A stretch of DNA of 32,890 nt from an uncultured Succinivibrionaceae bacterium (GTDB lineage Bacteria; Pseudomonadota; Gammaproteobacteria; Enterobacterales; Succinivibrionaceae): positions 1-32,890 of the forward strand of contig CALXNX010000027.1 of assembly GCA_944389865.1 (NCBI GenBank), given 5' to 3'. Of this stretch, positions 7,874 through 15,595 are shown in pieces; position 1 is the stretch's first letter; each line of letters starts with the position of its first letter. Made by a program: the position numbers and the translations under genes. Under the pieces are notes generated by a model. It saw only the letters and a program-made list of their open reading frames with translations. It had not been told where the DNA came from and did not search any database.

Positions 7874-9748
7874 TCAAAAATGCATGCGCAGCTGCTTTAA
7901 GACCATCACCGCGCTGTCGTGCTGCGCAGCTTCCTGACAGCTCTGCTCCTGCTGCAGCAGGGCGCGCAGCAGCTCCTCGGCGCTTAAGGACGCCAGCTGC
8001 GCGCGGGAGTGCAGGATCTCCTGCCCAAGCGTCGCTCCGGCCGGAGTGACCATCTGCCACACCTCAGGCGTGGCCAGCACCAGAGCATCTCCCGGCACTA
8101 AGGTGCCTTTGAACTGCGTATAGGATCCGGTCTCCTGCCCTAAAGGCGCACTTTCGGGCCCCTGCGCTAAGTGCGCCGACTGCGGGGTGAGGGTTAACGC
8201 GGGAATGCCTCCTGCGCCTGCCATCACATAATTGCCGGTCTTTTCATTGATAATGCCGCACAGAGCCAGGATGGGCTCGGGGCTGTTCTCACCGCCTGCA
8301 GCTGCACGCAGCCAGTCGTTGACTGCCTGCAGAGCATTGCCGGCATGTTCCTTGAGCTTAAGCTCCAGCTGCAGGCGCAGCGCCGCCCGGGCGCAGGCGC
8401 ACATGGCCTTTAAGCTGCTGTGCTCAGCGCGCAGGATAAAGAAGGCGGCATTATCCTCATCAATACGCTGGACATCATAAAGCGCGCTTTGGCGGGTAAA
8501 GCAGGGAGTGAGCAGGGCGGCGATAGCCAGAAAATCCGACACCGGCAATTGCGCCTGTGCCGGCAGGAAAGTCAGCTGCAGGGTGCGTCCAGTCTGGGCC
8601 AGTGCACTGGCGGCGGCAGCCTGCTGCACTTGAGTCAAGCTGTGATTCAGAACTGTCAGCCTGCTTAGCAGCGGCTTTAAGATCCCGGCGGCATCCTTTT
8701 CAGAAGTGGAGGATAAGGTTAATAAGCCTTTGTGATCTAAGCTTAAAGTATCCAGCGCCTGTTCCTCAGTACGAGAGCGCTGCTGCAGATCATTAAGCTT
8801 TTGGCGCAGGCTGCTCACCGTGCGGGCGCACAGCTGCATAAATACGATGCCGGCCAGCAGTGCGGCACCCATTAAACCAAGCGGCAGCCAGCGCTGCAGC
8901 AGTGCTGCCTCTGCCGGGGCGGCAGCGCCGGTCGGGGACGCGGCTGCGGTGAGCTTTAAGCTGCAGGGGGCGTGCTTCAGTTCTGCACCGTCCGCTTCTG
9001 CAGCGGCGTGCTCAGCCTCATCGGTGCAGCTTAAGGCAAGATCCGGGGGGAGAGCTGCGCCCAGCAGTTCCTGCCAGCGCTGGGCAGTAAGCGCATCCGG
9101 CTGGGGAGTGAGCAGAGCTGCCTGCACATTGGCGCTCATAAGCATGCTCACGGTATAGGCTTTACCTGATAAAACAGCTGTAAAACAGCTGTTTGATCCG
9201 GATGCTTTTTCTTTTGTTCCTGCAGCTCTGCCTAAGAGATCATCAAGATTCCTGTCAGCTGCCATGGCAGCAGGAGGCAGCAAAGCGAGGATCTCAGCCG
9301 AGCCGAAGAGCTGTCCCTGATGGTCTTGGGCAATCAAATAAGCACCCGCATCCTGCTTAAGCGTCAGCAGACGCAGATAGACGGAGTTAAAGGCCGTGAG
9401 CGCTTTTTCACTGTCCGCAGTAAGAAAATCGAGGCCCTCGAGGCTCTGCTGCAGCGCACTTTGCAGGTTCTGCTCGGAGCGGTTAAAGTCCGCAGCGGCT
9501 TGAGCAAGCCGGATTTCCTGCGCCTTTATTTGCGCTCTGCGCTGCGCTACAATGCCCTGCGCCTGCAGATCTAAGGCGGCACGCGTCTCAGTTAAGCGCA
9601 GCTCCTGCGCATGAGCTGCCTTAATGGCAGCTGATTCGTGCTCCTGCAGCTGCTGCGGCAGGACAGCGCTTAAAGTCAGGCTGCCGGCGGCAGCGCCGGC
9701 ACAGATCACGGCGGCAAGCAGCGCGCCGGCAGGCAGGGATGTGGACAT
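7874..9748 (-). CDS. Membrane protein with degenerate PPM/SpoIIE-like phosphatase domain
   Basis: A 624-residue protein with two membrane segments (about 5-27 and 284-309). These flank an extracytoplasmic region that starts with a long helical, alanine/glutamine-rich stretch. The cytoplasmic part (about 392-621) follows the SpoIIE/RsbU pattern: a YDVQRIDEDNAAFF-like first strand, GNYVMAGAGGIPALTL, SAPLGQETGSYTQF, VPGDALVLAT, and a final HDSAVMVL. However, the usual TDG metal motif reads TPE and the first GDFYD-type aspartates are not kept. I therefore expect an inactive or binding-only phosphatase fold; the family assignment is pattern recognition, not a search result. The ATG at 9748 has GAGGA five bases upstream and a TATAAT 34 bases upstream. 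An upstream extension to 9877 would overlap the divergent transporter gene and is unlikely. Confidence 0.6.
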   Translation of the reverse strand: MSTSLPAGALLAAVICAGAAAGSLTLSAVLPQQLQEHESAAIKAAHAQELRLTETRAALDLQAQGIVAQRRAQIKAQEIRLAQAAADFNRSEQNLQSALQQSLEGLDFLTADSEKALTAFNSVYLRLLTLKQDAGAYLIAQDHQGQLFGSAEILALLPPAAMAADRNLDDLLGRAAGTKEKASGSNSCFTAVLSGKAYTVSMLMSANVQAALLTPQPDALTAQRWQELLGAALPPDLALSCTDEAEHAAAEADGAELKHAPCSLKLTAAASPTGAAAPAEAALLQRWLPLGLMGAALLAGIVFMQLCARTVSSLRQKLNDLQQRSRTEEQALDTLSLDHKGLLTLSSTSEKDAAGILKPLLSRLTVLNHSLTQVQQAAAASALAQTGRTLQLTFLPAQAQLPVSDFLAIAALLTPCFTRQSALYDVQRIDEDNAAFFILRAEHSSLKAMCACARAALRLQLELKLKEHAGNALQAVNDWLRAAAGGENSPEPILALCGIINEKTGNYVMAGAGGIPALTLTPQSAHLAQGPESAPLGQETGSYTQFKGTLVPGDALVLATPEVWQMVTPAGATLGQEILHSRAQLASLSAEELLRALLQQEQSCQEAAQHDSAVMVLKQLRMHF

Positions 9749-9781
9749 AGCGTTCCTCAGCATGTATTTTTTCGTCATCAT

Positions 9782-9811
9782 ATTATAACGGCCGCAGTCG
9801 TTTGTCCTGAA
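9782..9811 (-). promoter_or_regulatory. Promoter of the PPM-like gene
   Basis: A perfect leftward -10 hexamer TATAAT occupies 9787-9782, with a weak -35 TTCAGG at 9811-9806 (18-bp spacer). Transcription would begin near 9775, leaving a leader of under 30 bases before the ATG at 9748. This agrees with that start choice. Confidence 0.5.
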
Positions 9812-9850
9812 GGTTTGCGGACAGATGCGGCCGGATTCAAGGATCAACCG

Positions 9851-10744
9851 ATGCTCAAGGCTCTGGTGCTTCTGCATATTTCCATCGTCATCGCCGGCTT
9901 TACCGGAGTGTTCGGCCGCCTGATCAGCGCCGACGCCTACGTGCTGACTTTATACCGCACTCTGCTGGCCTCCGGTCTGTTGTTCCTGCTCTTTTATCTG
10001 CAGCGCCGTAAGGTAAAATTCACCCGTGCAGACTTAGTTTATGTCGGCATCGGCGCGGTGCTGGCCCTGCATTGGATCGGCTTTTACGGCAGCATTAAGC
10101 TTGCCAACGTCTCCATCGGCGTGGTGTGCCTATCGGCCATGGCCTTTTTCAGCGCGCTCTTAGAGCCGGTGCTGTTAAAACGCCGGCTGCGCCTGTCCGA
10201 GCTGTGCTTTGCCTTAATCGGCATGGGCGGCATCCTGCTCATTTTCAACTTCGATGCCCGCTATCGTGCCGGCATTGTCTGCGGTTTAATCTGTGCGCTT
10301 TTAGCCTCCATCTATACCATCTTAAATAAAAAGTATGCGGCGGGAGCTTCATCGCGCGAGCGTGTGGTTCTGCTGGAGCTTGCGGGCGGCGGGCTGCTGC
10401 TCTGTCTGCTGCTGCCGGGTTATCTGAGCTTTAAGGGGCTGCAGGGACTGGCTCTGCAGCCTGCTGATGCGCTGTATCTTTTCCTGCTCTCTACCATCTG
10501 TACCATAGGGCTGTATCTGCTGCAGGTGAGCGTGCTGCGGCAGATCTCCGCCTTTACGGTTAATTTGTCGTACAATTTAGAGCCGATTTACAGCATTGTG
10601 CTGGCCATGATCATCTTTGCAGAAAATCGCGAGCTCACGGCGGCCTTTTACGCAGGCCTGGGGCTGATTATTCTTGCCGTACTGCTGCAGACTGCGGTTC
10701 TGCTTTATCAGCGCCGGCGCAGCGAAATGACTGCTGAAGCCTGA
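9851..10744 (+). CDS. EamA/DMT-family transporter
   Basis: A 297-residue inner-membrane protein with about ten hydrophobic segments arranged as two EamA repeats, the layout of the drug/metabolite transporter superfamily (RhaT/YdcZ-like exporters). The first repeat begins VLLHISIVIAGFTGVFGRLI, and the second contains the SYNLEPIYSIVLAMIIFAE segment typical of the last helices. The substrate cannot be read from sequence; many relatives export amino acids or metabolites. AAGGA lies seven bases before the ATG at 9851, so the upstream in-frame ATG at 9815 is not preferred. The LysE-type exporter follows 52 bp downstream on the same strand, so the two may be co-transcribed. Confidence 0.85.
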   Translation: MLKALVLLHISIVIAGFTGVFGRLISADAYVLTLYRTLLASGLLFLLFYLQRRKVKFTRADLVYVGIGAVLALHWIGFYGSIKLANVSIGVVCLSAMAFFSALLEPVLLKRRLRLSELCFALIGMGGILLIFNFDARYRAGIVCGLICALLASIYTILNKKYAAGASSRERVVLLELAGGGLLLCLLLPGYLSFKGLQGLALQPADALYLFLLSTICTIGLYLLQVSVLRQISAFTVNLSYNLEPIYSIVLAMIIFAENRELTAAFYAGLGLIILAVLLQTAVLLYQRRRSEMTAEA

Positions 10745-10796
10745 AGATCATTTACAGCTGCTGCAGTTTTTTGACGAGTTAATGTTAGGAACACAG

Positions 10797-11426
10797 ATGA
10801 TCACCATGCCGCTTGATGTCTATATCGCCTTTGCGATCAGCTCATTAGTGCTGGCCGCGGCCCCGGGCCCGGATAATTTATTCGTTCTGGCGCAGAGCGC
10901 GATGTACGGCGTTAAGGCCGGTCTCCTGGTGGTGCTGGGCTTATGCCTGGGCCTAGTGGTGCAGACCTTGTGCGCGGCTTTGGGGCTTGCGGCCGTGGTG
11001 GCGGCCGTGCCGCCGCTCTTCTGGGCCATTAAGCTGGCAGGAGCTTTCTATCTTTTATATTTGGCCTGGCAGGCGGTCAGGCACGCTCATGATGCGGCGG
11101 GAGTGAAGCAGGCCAGCGCAAAAAGCGGCATGGCCTTAGTGCGCCGCGGGCTGATTATGAACCTCACTAACCCCAAAGTGCAGATCTTCTTTTTAGCCTT
11201 CTTCCCGCAGTTTGTATCCCCGGGTACTTCAGGCACCGCCCTGGTGCTGCAGATGATTGTGCAGGGGCTGACCTTCATGGCAGCGACCATGATCGTGTTC
11301 TCTATCGTAGCAGCAGGGGCGGGCTTTATCTCAGCTAAGCTGTACAGTCCTTCTTTTGCGGTTAAGCTCAATTACGGCAGTGCGGCGCTCTTCGTGCTGC
11401 TGGCGGTTTTCACCTTGGCAGCTTAA
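10797..11426 (+). CDS. LysE/RhtB-family exporter
   Basis: A 209-residue inner-membrane protein of about six helices. The N-terminal signature LVLAAAPGPDNLFVLAQSA, followed by GVKAGLLVVLGLCLGL, is characteristic of the LysE/RhtB amino-acid exporter family, and MNLTNPKVQIFFLAFFPQFV in the middle is the second family hallmark. The substrate is unknown; homoserine, threonine, lysine, leucine and others occur in the family. The ATG at 10797 is chosen because AGGA sits six bases upstream; in-frame ATGs at 10782 and 10806 are alternatives. The 3' end overlaps the convergent small gene by 4 bp. Confidence 0.88.
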   Translation: MITMPLDVYIAFAISSLVLAAAPGPDNLFVLAQSAMYGVKAGLLVVLGLCLGLVVQTLCAALGLAAVVAAVPPLFWAIKLAGAFYLLYLAWQAVRHAHDAAGVKQASAKSGMALVRRGLIMNLTNPKVQIFFLAFFPQFVSPGTSGTALVLQMIVQGLTFMAATMIVFSIVAAGAGFISAKLYSPSFAVKLNYGSAALFVLLAVFTLAA

Positions 11427-11632
11427 GTGCTGTGCTGCATGAGCAGATGCAGCTTCACTGCAGCATCGGCAGGGACAGGAGGGACAGTCTGAGGATGTCG
11501 CAGCAGATAGGCTGCCGTGATCGCGCTCTGTAACATCTGTTCGGGGGCGCAGTGATGCGCCTGTGTCATTTCCTGCAGCTGGGCCAAGGTCTGTGCGGGA
11601 AGCAGCAGGGATGCTGAAGCTTTTGCTGCCAT
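11423..11632 (-). CDS. Small ribbon-helix-helix-like protein (69 aa)
   Basis: A 69-residue protein with a strand-like LLLP start, then a helix (TLAQLQEMTQ), a turn and a second helix ending ITAAYLLRHP. This is the layout of MetJ/Arc/CopG-type DNA-binding proteins and orphan antitoxins. It resembles the 95-residue protein at 12374-12661: both have LP…L.EM.Q followed by I..AYLL.H at the same spacing. AAGGAG lies nine bases before the ATG and a TATAAT at 11696-11691 lies upstream, so the gene looks genuine despite its size. No toxin gene adjoins it. Function is unknown; a small transcription repressor is the best guess. Confidence 0.6.
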   Translation of the reverse strand: MAAKASASLLLPAQTLAQLQEMTQAHHCAPEQMLQSAITAAYLLRHPQTVPPVPADAAVKLHLLMQHST

Positions 11633-12373
11633 TTTTTCTTACTCCTTGGGCGGGATTTAATTATTATGTTGATCTCACCGTCTATGAGGCATTATAGTCC
11701 ACTGCGCAGCGCGTGAAATACAGTTTTTTAAGTTCTTGCACGAAACTTATAGGATCCAAAAGTGAGAAAGTGGGCCCTTTTCGTGATCTGACCTGATTAT
11801 AAGTTGTTGGTTTCTCTTTGTGGCTCAGTCTAAACAATCCGGCTTCATTCTGAAAAGCCTTTCCAGCGCCCTGTGCCCATCTTAGAGCTGCTCCCCTGAT
11901 CTGCGCATACAGATAGATCTCAATAAGCTAATAGGCAGAAAGGGATGATGACTATACCGCTCTCGACCCAGCGCCCCCTGTGCTGCTCTTCACCTGACTG
12001 AGAAATACGTTTTGCTAAAAGGCGGCGAGCGCCTTCATGCCCCAAGCGAAGATCGCCTTCAGACTGCATGAAGATCCGGTCATTCGGCGATGGGGTTTGC
12101 TGGGGCAGTAGTGATGGTGGTTACCCACATCGATGCACGAAGCCTCAAGAAAAATTGCAGAGGACACGGGCGATAAGTTATCGATTCAGCTTCTCAAAGA
12201 GCTGTGCTCTACCCCGGTCAGTGCGATGGAGCTGCTTGCCAAATACGTTGACTTGGACAAGGTCTTAAGAGAAGTCAAGGCCTAATCCATGCAATCGCCC
12301 TGGGCGCAGCGGGCAGAAAAAGGCTGACAAAGTTAAGGAAAGGAATAGGGCCGTCTGCAGGCGGCCGTGTATA
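11633..12373. other. 741-bp gap with promoter and decayed DNA
   Basis: Between two small RHH-like genes there is no intact gene. Near its left end lies a leftward -10 TATAAT (11696-11691) with weak -35 ATTTCA (11719-11714), suited to the 69-residue gene. From about 12019 a rightward frame runs to 12285 but is interrupted by two stops at 12109-12114, described separately. The remainder, 11720-12018, shows no family resemblance and looks less constrained than neighbouring DNA. It may be the scar of a lost gene or element. Confidence 0.45.
12019..12285 (+). pseudogene. Possible decayed ORF, 3' part intact for 50 codons
   Basis: One frame gives a protein-like sequence (…AKIAFRLHEDPVIRRWGLLGQ), then adjacent stops TAG TGA at 12109-12114, then a further 50 codons from ATG 12133 to TAA 12283-12285. 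The last part (…LLKELCSTPVSAMELL…VLREVKA) looks like the soluble helical C-terminus of a larger protein. No SD precedes ATG 12133. I do not recognise the family; a relic of a mobile-element protein is one guess. It could also be chance coding. Confidence 0.28.
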
Positions 12374-12661
12374 TCAGGCCGAATGAGTTTTAAAGGCGGC
12401 TAATTCCGCGCGCAGCAGTTCCTGATCGTGGTCAAAAGAGGCGCTGCGGCGCTCTTTGATGATCTCAAAAAGCGCAGTATCTTCTTCAGTTGAAGATAAG
12501 GGGCTTAAATGGCGGTAAGCGCCTTTGTGATGGAGCAGGTAGGCCTGCGAGATCACATCGATAAGTTCCATGGTAATGGAAGTATTGTTCTCCTGTGCCA
12601 TCTCTGCGAGCATTTGATAGCAGTTTTCCGGGAGTTTGACTGACAATTCCACCGCTGACAT
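12374..12661 (-). CDS. RHH/CopG-like small protein (95 aa)
   Basis: A 95-residue protein whose first half follows a ribbon-helix-helix plan: a strand VELSVKLP, helix CYQMLAEMAQE, a short turn NNTS, and helix ELIDVISQAYLLHH. The acidic/basic C-terminal half (residues ~55-95) could bind a partner, as in antitoxins, but no toxin gene is adjacent. The matched spacing of LP, EMAQ and AYLL with the 69-residue protein at 11423-11632 suggests the two are paralogues. GGAG sits seven bases before the ATG, and an extended -10 (TGCTATAAT) lies upstream. Likely role: DNA-binding repressor; target unknown. Confidence 0.6.
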   Translation of the reverse strand: MSAVELSVKLPENCYQMLAEMAQENNTSITMELIDVISQAYLLHHKGAYRHLSPLSSTEEDTALFEIIKERRSASFDHDQELLRAELAAFKTHSA

Positions 12662-12734
12662 GGGGCAGCTCCGCTGTAATTAAATTTTTCCTTATATAAC
12701 AAAATTAACTTAAGCCTGAATCAGGGCCGGCAAA

Positions 12735-12743
12735 ATTATAGCA
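12735..12743 (-). promoter_or_regulatory. Extended -10 promoter of the 95-aa RHH-like gene
   Basis: On the minus strand the nine bases TGCTATAAT match the extended -10 consensus TGnTATAAT exactly, about 75 bases before the ATG at 12661. No good -35 hexamer is visible, as is common for extended -10 promoters. Confidence 0.45.
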
Positions 12744-12797
12744 AAAAATTATCATGCTGCTGCAGCGTTAACCTGCAGGAAAATTGATCTGCAGATC

Positions 12798-13667
12798 TTA
12801 AGCCTGTGGATTTATTACCTTAAGCTTAGCCGAGCCGTCAGGGCCTGCAAGGCGCGGGTAGATGAGGTTCATCACCTGCTCCAGGCTCTGATCTAAGGTG
12901 TAGGGGTAATTTAAGATCAGCAGACCTGAGCCGCACATCCCGCGCACATCAGTCTGCGCGCGTACGCGCAGCTCTACCTGCAGCAGAGGACAGCGCAGAC
13001 GCGACAGCTCCTGCGTTAAATTGCGGCTGTAATCCTGCATCCGCCCTAAGACCGGATACCACAGCGCAAAAATGCCGGTATTAAAGCGGCTTAAGCCCTG
13101 CTTTATGGCCTTAACTGCCGCCTGATAGTCGCTCTTGAGCTCGTAGGACGGATCCATTAAGACCAATCCGCGCTTGAGCGGCGGTGGCAGGAGCGCGCTT
13201 AAGGCCGCAAAGCCGTCGCGGCACTCGCAGTGCACGCGCCGATCAGACCGGAACAGCGTGTTTAACAGCTCAAAATCGCGGCTGTGCAGCTCAATTAAGG
13301 TTAAGCGATCCTGTCTGCGCATGGTTTGAGCGGCAATTAAGGGCGAACCCGGGTAAAAATTGAGCTGGTCGGCCGTTAAGCTCTGCTCGGGCTTTAAGCT
13401 GTTAACCGCTTTAAGGGCGGCAAAATACTCCGGCACCAGGTCCTGCAGCTTATCGCAGTCTAAAAGCGGCAGCACGCCGGCGGCATATTCCTGATGCAGA
13501 GCCGCATAGCGCTGCTTTAAGGCATAGCGTCCTGCGCCTGCGTGCGTGTCTAAATAAAAGTAAGGCTTATCCTTGGCATTAAGCCGCTGGAGCAAAAGAC
13601 CTAAGGTCAGATGCTTTAAGGCATCGGCATGATTGCCGGCATGAAAGGCGTGGCGGTAGCTTAACAT
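12798..13667 (-). CDS. rlmJ: 23S rRNA (adenine-2030-N6)-methyltransferase
   Basis: A 289-residue SAM-dependent methyltransferase that in E. coli (YhiR) methylates A2030 of 23S rRNA. The N-terminus MLSYRHAFHAGNHADALKH is nearly diagnostic for RlmJ; the SAM-binding YLDTHAGAGRY (about 38-48) and LIELHSRDFELL follow. The catalytic (D/N)PPY motif reads MDPSYE (from residue 171), with serine at the second proline. Length matches the family (about 280). It is the last gene of the leftward lipoprotein-yheS-rlmJ unit and overlaps yheS by 7 bp. A role in extracellular DNA uptake was once suggested for homologues, but rRNA modification is the established function. Confidence 0.93.
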   Translation of the reverse strand: MLSYRHAFHAGNHADALKHLTLGLLLQRLNAKDKPYFYLDTHAGAGRYALKQRYAALHQEYAAGVLPLLDCDKLQDLVPEYFAALKAVNSLKPEQSLTADQLNFYPGSPLIAAQTMRRQDRLTLIELHSRDFELLNTLFRSDRRVHCECRDGFAALSALLPPPLKRGLVLMDPSYELKSDYQAAVKAIKQGLSRFNTGIFALWYPVLGRMQDYSRNLTQELSRLRCPLLQVELRVRAQTDVRGMCGSGLLILNYPYTLDQSLEQVMNLIYPRLAGPDGSAKLKVINPQA

Positions 13668-15595
13668 TCCCCGTGCTCCTGTGCGCTGATTTTATCCTCA
13701 AGTTCAGTCGAAAGGGTCAGCCAGCGCTCCTCGCCCTCAGACAGGGCCTGTGCTTTGGCCGCGCGTTCCTTCATCAAGCTCTCCAGCTCCGCGCGCCTGG
13801 AGCTTTGATAGAGCGCCTCGCCGCCTAAAAGCGCATCGATCTCATTGATGCGCGCCTGCAGCGCGGCATTGTCCTTTTCGACCTTGGCGATGGCCTGCTT
13901 TAAAGGCTGCAGTGAGGCGCGAAAGAGCGCCATCTGCCGCTTATCGGCCCTGCTCTTATAGGCCTTTGCCGACATCGAAGGCGCGCGCGTCGTGCGCTGC
14001 GCTTTAAGGTTCTGCACAAAAAGCCTGTGCTTGTGCGCCAGATATTCCTGATAATCGTGCAGATCGCCGTCAAACTCACTGACCTTGCCGTCATCAACCA
14101 GCCACAGCTTTTCAGCTATAGCCTCCAGCAGATGGCGATCGTGCGACACTAAAATTAAGGCGCCAGGGTAAGAGGCCAGCGCTACGGTCAGCGCCTCGCG
14201 CATCTCTAAGTCAAGGTGATTGGTCGGCTCGTCAAGGAGGAGCAGATTGGGCTTTTGATAGGCAATGACGGCCAGGGCCAAGCGGGCCTGCTCGCCGCCT
14301 GACAGTGAGCCGATTTTCTGCAGCGCCTTGTCGCCGGAAAAAGCAAAGGAGCCTAAAAATGAACGCAGATCGCGTTCAGCCGCCTTAGGATCAAGCTTCT
14401 GCAGCTGCTCAAGAGCGCTGAGCTCTAAATTGAGCTCCTCCAGCTCCTGCTGCGCAAAGTACCCCAGCTTTATATCCTTGCCCAAGGTTACCGTGCCGTG
14501 CAGCGGCGGCAGAATTCCCGCCAGGGTTTTAATCAAGGTGGTCTTGCCCTGACCGTTGCGGCCTAAAAGACCGATGCGATCGCCGGCGCACAGCTGCATA
14601 TTGATGTTATGCAGGATAGTCTCATCGCCGTAGCCTGCGCTGACATCATCAAAGGCCGCTAAGATCTCAACCGTGCGGTCAGGCTCAGGGAAGGAGAAGG
14701 AAAAAGGACTCTCCTCCTGCGTCACGGCGGTGAGCCTGATGCGATCAATGGCTTTCAGCATGCTCTGGGCCTGTTTGGCCTTGGAGGCTTTATAGCGGAA
14801 GCGATCGACAAAGGCCTGCAGGTGCGCAATCGCGGCCTCTTCCTTGCGGCGGGCGGCTTTTTCGCTCTTAATACGCTCGGCGCGCAGCACTTCGTAGGCG
14901 GAATAATTGCCCTTATAGAGCATCAGACTGCCGCTTTCAAAGTGCAGAATGTCGGTGCAGAAGCTGTCTAAAAAGTCTCTGTCGTGCGAGATGCACAGTA
15001 AAGTGCCGCTGTAATCCTGCAGCCAGCCCTGCAGAAACAGGATAGTGTCTAAATCCAAATGGTTGGTCGGCTCGTCAAGGAGCAGCAGATCTGAGGGCGC
15101 AATTAAAGCCTGCGCTAAATTCAGGCGCATGCGCCAGCCGCCGGAAAATTCCTTCACCGGGCGGGTCATCTCTTCTGCGGCAAAACCCAGTCCGTCCAGC
15201 AGCTCTTCAGCCCGGGCTTTGACTGTCCAAGCTCCGGCAATGCCTAATTTATCTTCAATTAAGGCAATGGCCTCGCCGTCATCGCGCGCAGCTGCCGCCG
15301 CCCGCTGCCGCTGCAGCTCCCGCAGCTCCTTATCTCCGTCGATGACGTATTCCAGCGCGGGAGTATCCAGCCCCGGAGTCTGCTGGGCGACGGCTGAGAT
15401 CTTCAGCCCCTTAGGGACGCTGACCGTGCCTTTTTCGGGGGACAGTTCGCCCTGAATTAAGGCAAAGAGCGAGGATTTGCCGCAGCCGTTGCGCCCGATG
15501 ATGCCGATTTTATGGCGATCATAGAGCGCTGCGGAGGCGTTATCGAGCAGCACGCGGGTGCCGCGCATCATGGTGACGCCGGAAAGCGAAATCAC
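13661..15595 (-). CDS. yheS: ABC-F ATPase YheS
   Basis: A 644-residue soluble ABC-F protein with two nucleotide-binding domains and no membrane segments; ABC-F proteins act on the ribosome. Walker A motifs are GRNGCGKSS (about 34-42) and GRNGQGKTT, signatures FSGGWRMRLNLA and LSGGEQARLALA, and both Walker B segments read LLLLDEPTNHLDL. The interdomain linker is rich in basic residues and a coiled-coil tail follows the second ATPase, as in YheS/Uup. The start ISLSGVTMMRGTRVLLDNA and the ALEYVIDGDKELREL segment match E. coli YheS specifically. It overlaps the upstream lipoprotein stop (ATGA, 4 bp) and downstream rlmJ (7 bp), so translation is probably coupled. Confidence 0.92.
   Translation of the reverse strand: MISLSGVTMMRGTRVLLDNASAALYDRHKIGIIGRNGCGKSSLFALIQGELSPEKGTVSVPKGLKISAVAQQTPGLDTPALEYVIDGDKELRELQRQRAAAAARDDGEAIALIEDKLGIAGAWTVKARAEELLDGLGFAAEEMTRPVKEFSGGWRMRLNLAQALIAPSDLLLLDEPTNHLDLDTILFLQGWLQDYSGTLLCISHDRDFLDSFCTDILHFESGSLMLYKGNYSAYEVLRAERIKSEKAARRKEEAAIAHLQAFVDRFRYKASKAKQAQSMLKAIDRIRLTAVTQEESPFSFSFPEPDRTVEILAAFDDVSAGYGDETILHNINMQLCAGDRIGLLGRNGQGKTTLIKTLAGILPPLHGTVTLGKDIKLGYFAQQELEELNLELSALEQLQKLDPKAAERDLRSFLGSFAFSGDKALQKIGSLSGGEQARLALAVIAYQKPNLLLLDEPTNHLDLEMREALTVALASYPGALILVSHDRHLLEAIAEKLWLVDDGKVSEFDGDLHDYQEYLAHKHRLFVQNLKAQRTTRAPSMSAKAYKSRADKRQMALFRASLQPLKQAIAKVEKDNAALQARINEIDALLGGEALYQSSRRAELESLMKERAAKAQALSEGEERWLTLSTELEDKISAQEHGEC

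Noticed and set aside
7839-8060. 73-residue leftward open frame overlapping the PPM-like gene end
   Set aside because: It is an out-of-frame shadow of that gene with no SD.
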